Shown piece by piece: positions 58,724-64,000 of a DNA stretch of 64,000 bases. The position numbers and the translations under genes were made by a program. Source of the stretch: Acidimicrobiaceae bacterium (GTDB lineage Bacteria > Actinomycetota > Acidimicrobiia > Acidimicrobiales > RAAP-2); NCBI GenBank assembly GCA_003133325.1, contig PKXA01000088.1, positions 7,002 to 71,001 on the forward strand. Reading direction: 5' to 3'. The notes beneath the pieces were generated by a model. The model searched no databases, was not told the DNA's origin, and worked only from the letters and a program-made list of their open reading frames with translations. Numbering within the stretch: the first letter of the stretch is position 1; the number at the start of each line of letters is the position of its first letter.

Positions 58724-59500
58724 TCAGTCCGGATCGGCCAGGAGGCGCACTTCCGAAACCGTCACTGCATGCCCGCCCAGGATCACCCGGTTGCCATCGA
58801 CCCGCATGTGGACGATGCCTCCCCGGCGGGACACCTGGGCCCCGACCAACTCACTCCGACCTGTGCGGGTCGACCACCACGGGGCCAGGGTGCAGTGGGC
58901 CGAGCCGGTGACCGGGTCCTCGGGAATACCGACCCGGGGAGCAAAGACGCGGGACACGCAATCGATACCAGGTTGGGAGGCGGCCGCGGTCACGATTACG
59001 GCCCGGGCATCGATCGCGGCCAGAGCCGTGAGATCGGGCTGCAGCTGTCTGACGGTATCGGGCTCGGCACACACCACCATCAGATCGGAGGCGCCACCGA
59101 GGACGTCCCCGACAGTACCGAGGGCGGCGAACAGACCGTCGGGCGGAGCGCAGGCGATCGGCGGGTCGGCAGGGAAGTCCATCTCGATCAAGCCGTCGTC
59201 TCGGAGTGCACAGGTGAGCACACCGCTTCGGGTGTGGAACTCTCCTCCCCCCACCACGTGGACCGAAGCCAACGTGGCATGGCCGCAGAGGTCGACTTCG
59301 GTAGTCGGAGTGAACCACCGCAGGTTGTACCCCCTGTCGGGGCGGGTGACGACGAACGCCGTCTCCGAGAGGTTCATCTCGCCGGCCACATCGCGCATCC
59401 ACGTTTCAGGTGCCGGTCGGTCGAGCCGGCACACCGCGGCCGGGTTGCCGGAGAATGGACGATCGGTGAATGCGTCGACCACGACGAGTTCAGTGGACAT
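58724..59500 (-). CDS. PhzF family isomerase/epimerase-fold protein
   Basis: A 258-residue member of the PhzF family, which has the diaminopimelate-epimerase fold. Motifs are FTDRPFSGNPAAVC near the start, FTPTTEVDLCGHATLAS, and DPVTGSAHCTLAPWW near residue 200. Only the phenazine enzyme has a settled reaction; most homologues, including this one, have no known substrate. No phenazine genes are nearby. It begins 2 nt after the preceding gene. Confidence 0.9.
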   Translation of the reverse strand: MSTELVVVDAFTDRPFSGNPAAVCRLDRPAPETWMRDVAGEMNLSETAFVVTRPDRGYNLRWFTPTTEVDLCGHATLASVHVVGGGEFHTRSGVLTCALRDDGLIEMDFPADPPIACAPPDGLFAALGTVGDVLGGASDLMVVCAEPDTVRQLQPDLTALAAIDARAVIVTAAASQPGIDCVSRVFAPRVGIPEDPVTGSAHCTLAPWWSTRTGRSELVGAQVSRRGGIVHMRVDGNRVILGGHAVTVSEVRLLADPD

Positions 59501-59502
59501 GG

Positions 59503-60288
59503 TCAACCCCGAGGCAGCATGGCCCGGATGGTCTTGTAGCAGTGCCCGTTGCGCGGGGTGGTGATCGATGCCACCAGGTAGTGGGGCTTGAATCCCAGGG
59601 CAGATGCCAGTTCCTTGCCTTGCAACCGGTCCTTGCGGGCCACATCGAGAGCGCGCTCGGCCCGGGGGTCTTCGACGGGCAGCCAGTTGTCGCTGCGTCC
59701 CCACCCGAACCGGACCCACACTTCCCGTTCCCGCTCGCGGCGGAACAGGACGGGCCCCTTGGTCGGCACCAACAGGGCCAGCGAGGGTCGAAATCCCCTG
59801 AATTCCCAATAGGGCGCGGAGGCGCCGGGGAAACCCAGCACGTGCTCTTCGACCGGCGCTGCCAACTGATGGAGGAGACGGCGATTCCGACGCCCGTGGA
59901 ACGTGCCGAGGTGCCGGGGAAGCCCGGTGACGGTCACCGCTTCGGGCTGGGCCAGATCATCGCGCTCGGGCTCGTCCGCCAATATCGCTTCGACCACGTC
60001 GAACGGAACCAGGTCGGGTGGGTGGCCTTCGGGCCACGGCACCCTGACCCGGACCAGCGTCCCCGACGCCAGGTCAACGCCAGTGGTGTCCTCTTCGTGA
60101 CACGACAGCACCAGAATTGTCAGCGAAGCACCTCCTGTCACCTCGATCCGCTCTCGAGACTTGACCGCTCGCACCACGGCTCGGGCGGTGCCACTCCGGG
60201 GAGTCCGGGGCGACCGACCCTGCTTCCGTTTTTTCGGGGGAGGAGGCAGGCTGGGAACTCCGACCGGGGGTGGCAGGCCCTCGTTCAC
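59503..60288 (-). CDS. unknown protein in the DUF255-Bpa gene unit
   Basis: A 261-residue protein I cannot assign. The first 45 residues are Pro/Lys/Arg-rich and disordered. The rest has [40 protein letters not shown] and a C-terminal block, [18 protein letters not shown], and is rich in Arg and Trp. The long stretch with [20 protein letters not shown] suggests a beta-rich fold. Its GTG overlaps the DUF255 stop (GTGA) and phzF follows after 2 nt, so it is firmly part of the operon. Confidence 0.7.
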   Translation of the reverse strand: MNEGLPPPVGVPSLPPPPKKRKQGRSPRTPRSGTARAVVRAVKSRERIEVTGGASLTILVLSCHEEDTTGVDLASGTLVRVRVPWPEGHPPDLVPFDVVEAILADEPERDDLAQPEAVTVTGLPRHLGTFHGRRNRRLLHQLAAPVEEHVLGFPGASAPYWEFRGFRPSLALLVPTKGPVLFRREREREVWVRFGWGRSDNWLPVEDPRAERALDVARKDRLQGKELASALGFKPHYLVASITTPRNGHCYKTIRAMLPRG

Positions 60289-62345
60289 CGGGAGATCCCG
60301 GGCAACTGCATCGATAACGATTCAGGATCGGATGCCGGCATCTGGCACGCGTAGTGCCTACAGACGTAGGCCAGGCCCGGGTCTCGCCCCTCCCACAGCG
60401 GTGACGCGGTGGGTTCCCCCCAAGCCACCACTGCGTCAGGAATCCATTGTCGGCGCACCACGTCGAGCAGGTCGGGTCGATCGCCGGTGATCACTACTTC
60501 GGTGAGTCCCCGCCGCAACATGTCGGCCGCGACCACGGTGTGGGCGAAGGCGGTGGGGTGGCGGATGAGGAGCTCGCCAACCAGGTCGACGATCTCATGG
60601 GCTGCCTCCGTGTACCGGCCGAACCCGGTGAGAGCCCCGAGTCGCACCAATGCGACTGCCGCCACCCCGTTGGCCGAGGGTGTGGCGCCATCGAGGACGT
60701 CCTTGGTCCGGACCAACAGGGCCTCCGCATCGTGACCGGTGGTGAAGAAACCACCATCGTCGTCATCATGAAAGAGCTCGAGTAGTGCGTCGGCGACCTC
60801 GATGGCCCGGGCTGTCCAAACAGCCCGACCTGTCAACTCGGCCAACCGGGTGAAGCAGTCGATCAAACATGCGTAGTCGGCGGCATAGGCGAGATATTTG
60901 GCTCCACCTTCCCGTTGCCAACTGCGAAGCCACCGGCCGTCGTCGGCGCGCCGCAGGCGGTCATAGAGGAAGCCTCCGATGGACACTGCCGACAGGGTCC
61001 AGTCAGCATTGCCGGTGGCGAATGCAGCCTCGGCCAGGGCCGAGGCGTACATGGCATTCCACTCGGTGAGGACCTTGTCGTCCAGGCCGGGCCGGACACG
61101 CCTGGCCCGGGCCTCGAACAACAGGCGCCGGCCCGATTCCACGTCCACCGGGCCACCCAGCGGTGCCCCGATCGGGCGGCGCAGAATGGTGGTGCCTTCA
61201 AAGTTGCCGGCGGTGGTGAGGTCGAACCAGCTGATGACAGCCTCGATGATGGCCGCGGGGTCCTCGTCGGGCCGCAGGGATCCGCTTCTGACTCCCTCGC
61301 CAGCTTGGTCAAGGGTCCATACGTAGAACTTGCCCTCCACCCCTTCGGAGTCGGCGTCCTCGGCGGAGTGCACCCCCCCCTCGGCCGTGGTCAGGTCGCG
61401 GGCGACATAGGAGATGATGCCCTCGACCACCCGAAGGTAGTCCGGCCGCCCCGTGGCCTGCCAGCCGTGCAGGAACGCCCGGAGCAGTCCAGCCTGGTCG
61501 TAGAGCATCTTTTCGAAGTGGGGGACCAGCCACTCGTGATCGGTCGAGTATCGGGCGAATCCGCCACCCAGGTGGTCGTGGATGCCACCGGCGGCCATGG
61601 CATCGAGGGTCAGGGTGGCCATCGCCAGCGATGACTCGGGATCGCCGCCGGTGTGCCGGCGAGAGTGCCGGAGAGCGATGTCGATCAGCGTGGGTTGAGG
61701 GAACTTCGGAGCGGGACCGAAGCCGCCCCACTCGCGGTCGAATCTGCTGTTCAGCTCCTTGGTGACCACATCGATGAGGTCGACTCCGTCGTTGGATCCG
61801 CCGAGGGAACCAAGCGACGATGACCGGGGGCCGGACCTGGTGATCACTGATCGGGACGCAATCGCCCTGCAGAGTTCGTCGGCCTGTTCGTCCACTTCGC
61901 TCCGCCTATTGGTCCAGACGTCGGACAACGCGGCCAGGACCGACCGGAATGACGGTGAGCCATGGCGGTCATCGGGCGGAAAGTAGGTCCCGCCGAAGAA
62001 GGGGCGGCGATCAGGGGTGAGGAACACGCTCATCGGCCAGCCACCCGACCCGGTGATGGCCTGGACCGCCTCCATGTAGACGGCGTCCACGTCGGGACGT
62101 TCCTCACGGTCGACTTTCACGCTGATGAATGACCTGTTGAGCGCAGCGGCGGTGTCGGCGTTCTCGAACGATTCGTGGGCCATGACGTGACACCAATGGC
62201 AGGCGGAGTATCCGATGGAAAGAAAGACAGGGCGATCTTCCGCCCGGGCCCGGTCGAACGGCTCATCACCCCATGGGTACCAGTCCACCGGATTGTCGGC
62301 GTGCTGGCGGAGGTAGGGGGACGTTTCCTCTCCTAGGCGGTTCAC
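60285..62345 (-). CDS. DUF255 thioredoxin-fold protein (YyaL/Spata20 family)
   Basis: A 686-residue protein with an N-terminal thioredoxin-like domain and a C-terminal alpha/alpha-six-barrel. The start reads [24 protein letters not shown], and CHWCHVM (about residues 49-55) holds the CxxC active site; [13 protein letters not shown] and [16 protein letters not shown] follow. The barrel contains [17 protein letters not shown] and [12 protein letters not shown], as in glycoside-hydrolase-like relatives. The cellular role of the family is not settled. The GTG start lies within one arm of an inverted repeat and 7 nt after a -10 box. Confidence 0.92.
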   Translation of the reverse strand: MNRLGEETSPYLRQHADNPVDWYPWGDEPFDRARAEDRPVFLSIGYSACHWCHVMAHESFENADTAAALNRSFISVKVDREERPDVDAVYMEAVQAITGSGGWPMSVFLTPDRRPFFGGTYFPPDDRHGSPSFRSVLAALSDVWTNRRSEVDEQADELCRAIASRSVITRSGPRSSSLGSLGGSNDGVDLIDVVTKELNSRFDREWGGFGPAPKFPQPTLIDIALRHSRRHTGGDPESSLAMATLTLDAMAAGGIHDHLGGGFARYSTDHEWLVPHFEKMLYDQAGLLRAFLHGWQATGRPDYLRVVEGIISYVARDLTTAEGGVHSAEDADSEGVEGKFYVWTLDQAGEGVRSGSLRPDEDPAAIIEAVISWFDLTTAGNFEGTTILRRPIGAPLGGPVDVESGRRLLFEARARRVRPGLDDKVLTEWNAMYASALAEAAFATGNADWTLSAVSIGGFLYDRLRRADDGRWLRSWQREGGAKYLAYAADYACLIDCFTRLAELTGRAVWTARAIEVADALLELFHDDDDGGFFTTGHDAEALLVRTKDVLDGATPSANGVAAVALVRLGALTGFGRYTEAAHEIVDLVGELLIRHPTAFAHTVVAADMLRRGLTEVVITGDRPDLLDVVRRQWIPDAVVAWGEPTASPLWEGRDPGLAYVCRHYACQMPASDPESLSMQLPGISR

Positions 62346-62370
62346 CCGGTCGATGCTACGGGACCGGGTG
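62343..62370. promoter_or_regulatory. perfect 9-bp inverted repeat enclosing the DUF255 promoter
   Basis: CACCCGGTC and GACCGGGTG flank a 10-nt centre that contains the -10 box; one arm includes the start codon. It is either a repressor operator or a terminator for the acyl-CoA synthetase gene. Confidence 0.6.
62353..62358 (-). promoter_or_regulatory. -10 box for leaderless DUF255 gene
   Basis: On the minus strand, TAGCAT, 7 nt, then GTG. It sits in the centre of the inverted repeat. Confidence 0.55.
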
Positions 62371-62492
62371 AGGCGACGATCCCCGGCCCAACTTCCTCAT
62401 GCGGGCCCACGTCGTCGGCAAACGGTGGTATCGAGGCGGGCACCCGGTCTCACGTTGTGCATCCATGCCCATCGGGATCCTGGCCCCGGAAC

Positions 62493-64000
62493 CTAACCCT
62501 CGACACCCACGGCACCATCCACGGCACCGTCTGCGGTCGCGTCTGCGGCACCGTCCACGGCACCGTCCACGGCACCGTCTGCGGTCGCGTCTGCGGCAGC
62601 GTGGTGGGCGAGGAGATGTCGCTTCAGCACTTTTCCCGTCGGGTTCCTGGGTAGCTGTTCGACGAAGAACACTTCACGCGGCACCTTGAAACGGGCCAGG
62701 TTGCTCCGTACATACGACTTCACCTCGGTGGCCGTCAATCCAGAGGGTGTCGTCGGCACCACATAGGCGATCAGTCGCTGCCCGTGGTCAGGGTCGGGCA
62801 CCCCGACGGCCGAAGCCTCCGAGATCCCGGGGTGACCGGCCAGCAGTTCCTCGACCTCCCCCGGAAAGACGTTTTCCCCGCCTGAGACGATCATCTCGTC
62901 GTCACGACCGTCGACAAAGAGCCGGCCGTCTCCATCGAAGTGACCCACGTCACCAGTAGAGAGCAGCCCGTCAATGGACTCTTTGGTGCCACCGCCGGTG
63001 TAGCCGCTGAACCCGAGGCCATTGCCCACAAAGATCCGCGCTGTCTCACCTGGCGCCACCTCTATGCCCGGTCGGTCGAACAGTCGGACTGATGTGCCCG
63101 CCGGCGGCCGCCCCACGCAGCCGGGAGCCGCTCTCATGTCTTCGGGGGTGGCGATGGTGGCGTACGCCACCTCGGTGGACCCGTACAGGTTGTACAGCAC
63201 ATCTCCGAACGCATCCATGGCGCGGCTGGCCAATGCTCCCTCCAGCCGTGCGCCGCTGGTGGCCATGAACCGCAGTGCGCTCAGATCGCGGCTGGCCGGT
63301 CCTCCGTCTTCGAGGGCCAGCATTCGGTTGATCATGGCAGGGACCACCACCAAGCCCGTGCAGTGATGGAGAGCCACGGCATCGAGGACCGCGGCCGGGT
63401 CGAATCGGCGCGAGATGAGCAGGGTCGAACCCGTCCCGATGGTCAACAGCCCTGAGAACAACCCCCAACTATGGAACATGGGTGGCACCACGTATACGGC
63501 TTCCCGTCCCCGGTAGGGGATCTTCGAGAGGACCGCACCGGCCATTGCCAGTGACCGGGGCAGGCTTCGGCGCGCCCCCTTCGGCGTCCCGGTGGTGCCG
63601 CTGGTGAGCATCACCATGGCGCCGGGTTGAGAAGGCGCCGGGCGACCCTTGGTGTCCCCCATGGAAATCAACGAGTCGAGCGTCCCGAGGGAAGCCGGCC
63701 CGTCGGTCCAGGCGATGAACCGACCCGCCGAAGCCTCGACGTCGGCCACGATGGGCAGGAACTCCTCGTCGACGATGAGGGCTTCGACGCCTTCGCGGGC
63801 ACAGACGTCACGGGCTTGGGGGGCGGCGAAATCGGTGTTCAGATAGAGGATGCGATATCCGGCTTTTGCTCCGGCGAACGTCGCATCGAGCAGGCCGCGA
63901 TGATTGCGGCACAACACGCCGATGGTGGTGCCGTCGCCGAGTCCCTCGGCCGCCAGGGCATCGGCCAGGGCATTGGAGCGAAGGTTGAGTTCGCGAAACG
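62493..64000 (-). CDS. acyl-CoA synthetase (AMP-binding), 5' end outside window
   Basis: An ANL-superfamily adenylate-forming enzyme whose N-terminus lies beyond the right edge; the frame is open to base 64000, so about 500 residues are visible. Motifs are the phosphate loop MLTSGTTGTPKG, YGSTEVAYATI, STGDVGHFDGDGRLFVDGR, the hinge region MIVSGGENVFPGEVEELL and the catalytic lysine in NPTGKVLKRHL. This is the fatty- or aryl-acid-CoA ligase type; the acid is unknown. After the last motif comes a tail of about 32 residues made only of Ala, Asp, Gly, Val and Thr repeats, unusual for the family. Confidence 0.92.
   Translation of the reverse strand, partial: FRELNLRSNALADALAAEGLGDGTTIGVLCRNHRGLLDATFAGAKAGYRILYLNTDFAAPQARDVCAREGVEALIVDEEFLPIVADVEASAGRFIAWTDGPASLGTLDSLISMGDTKGRPAPSQPGAMVMLTSGTTGTPKGARRSLPRSLAMAGAVLSKIPYRGREAVYVVPPMFHSWGLFSGLLTIGTGSTLLISRRFDPAAVLDAVALHHCTGLVVVPAMINRMLALEDGGPASRDLSALRFMATSGARLEGALASRAMDAFGDVLYNLYGSTEVAYATIATPEDMRAAPGCVGRPPAGTSVRLFDRPGIEVAPGETARIFVGNGLGFSGYTGGGTKESIDGLLSTGDVGHFDGDGRLFVDGRDDEMIVSGGENVFPGEVEELLAGHPGISEASAVGVPDPDHGQRLIAYVVPTTPSGLTATEVKSYVRSNLARFKVPREVFFVEQLPRNPTGKVLKRHLLAHHAAADATADGAVDGAVDGAADATADGAVDGAVGVEG
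62508..62598. repeat. 12-bp and 48-bp nested tandem repeats at the gene end
   Basis: Short units of the GGCACCGTCCAC type repeat within two 32-bp identical copies 48 bp apart (62519-62550 and 62567-62598). On the minus strand they encode the Ala-Asp-Gly tail of the acyl-CoA synthetase. Confidence 0.88.

Noticed and set aside
62508..62598. CRISPR or regulatory repeat array
   Set aside because: No spacers; the repeats encode a protein tail.

Overview
The window reads as chromosomal housekeeping DNA from a high-G+C actinomycete. The best guess is the class Acidimicrobiia or a close deep-branching relative. The evidence is a division cluster with SepF, YggT and DivIVA but no FtsA, an m-DAP type MurE (DNPR motif), a Bpa/DUF2587 proteasome activator, a lexA-LysM-nrdR locus, and many genes whose start codon lies 6-9 nt after a TANNNT -10 box with no Shine-Dalgarno (leaderless transcription). 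Other traits do not look mycobacterial or streptomycete: an E. coli-type DapD, a QueF, and a dcw cluster without murF and murD. Taxonomy is inference, because no rRNA or tRNA gene was found.

Layout. Positions 1-22200 (plus strand): the end of an M16 peptidase gene, then dapB, two tandem TetR genes, a di-iron ferritin-like gene, dapA, rnj, ftsK, a D-Ala-D-Ala carboxypeptidase, thrB, queF, miaB, miaA, dapF, hflX, dapC, dapD, dapE, a broken maleylpyruvate-isomerase-like gene and an aldo/keto reductase. The six dap genes give every step of the succinylase route from aspartate semialdehyde to meso-DAP, which the dcw genes then use. Positions 22190-24130: divergent lexA and a LysM cell-division-inhibitor-like gene around four LexA boxes, then nrdR. 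Positions 24130-29400: PIG-L deacetylase, dinB, DUF3040, ROK kinase, a small conserved protein, HNH nuclease and lipoate ligase family genes.

Positions 29670-46530: the dcw cluster in the order mraZ, rsmH, ftsL-like, ftsI, murE, mraY, ftsW, murG, murC, murB, ftsQ, ftsZ, pgeF, yggS, sepF, yggT, divIVA. Promoters are visible before mraZ (overlapping MraZ-type repeats) and before ftsZ. The pgeF reading frame has no ATG, GTG or TTG and appears to start at a CTG overlapping the ftsZ stop codon. Positions 46860-48915: a DksA/TraR protein, lspA and rluD.

Positions 48950-64000 are mostly minus strand: a group 2 sigma factor, a plus-strand histidine phosphatase, a channel-like membrane protein, an Rrf2 regulator, an unknown protein and dnaE. 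Then comes a tight five-gene unit (DUF255 thioredoxin-fold protein, unknown protein, PhzF, phosphodiesterase, Bpa), and an acyl-CoA synthetase running off the right edge.

I found no phage, transposon, CRISPR or defence island. The points most worth a second look are the leaderless promoter pattern, the SOS module, the missing murF/murD, the CTG start, the TetR-TetR-di-iron cassette, the Bpa-containing operon, and the perfect inverted repeat enclosing the DUF255 promoter.
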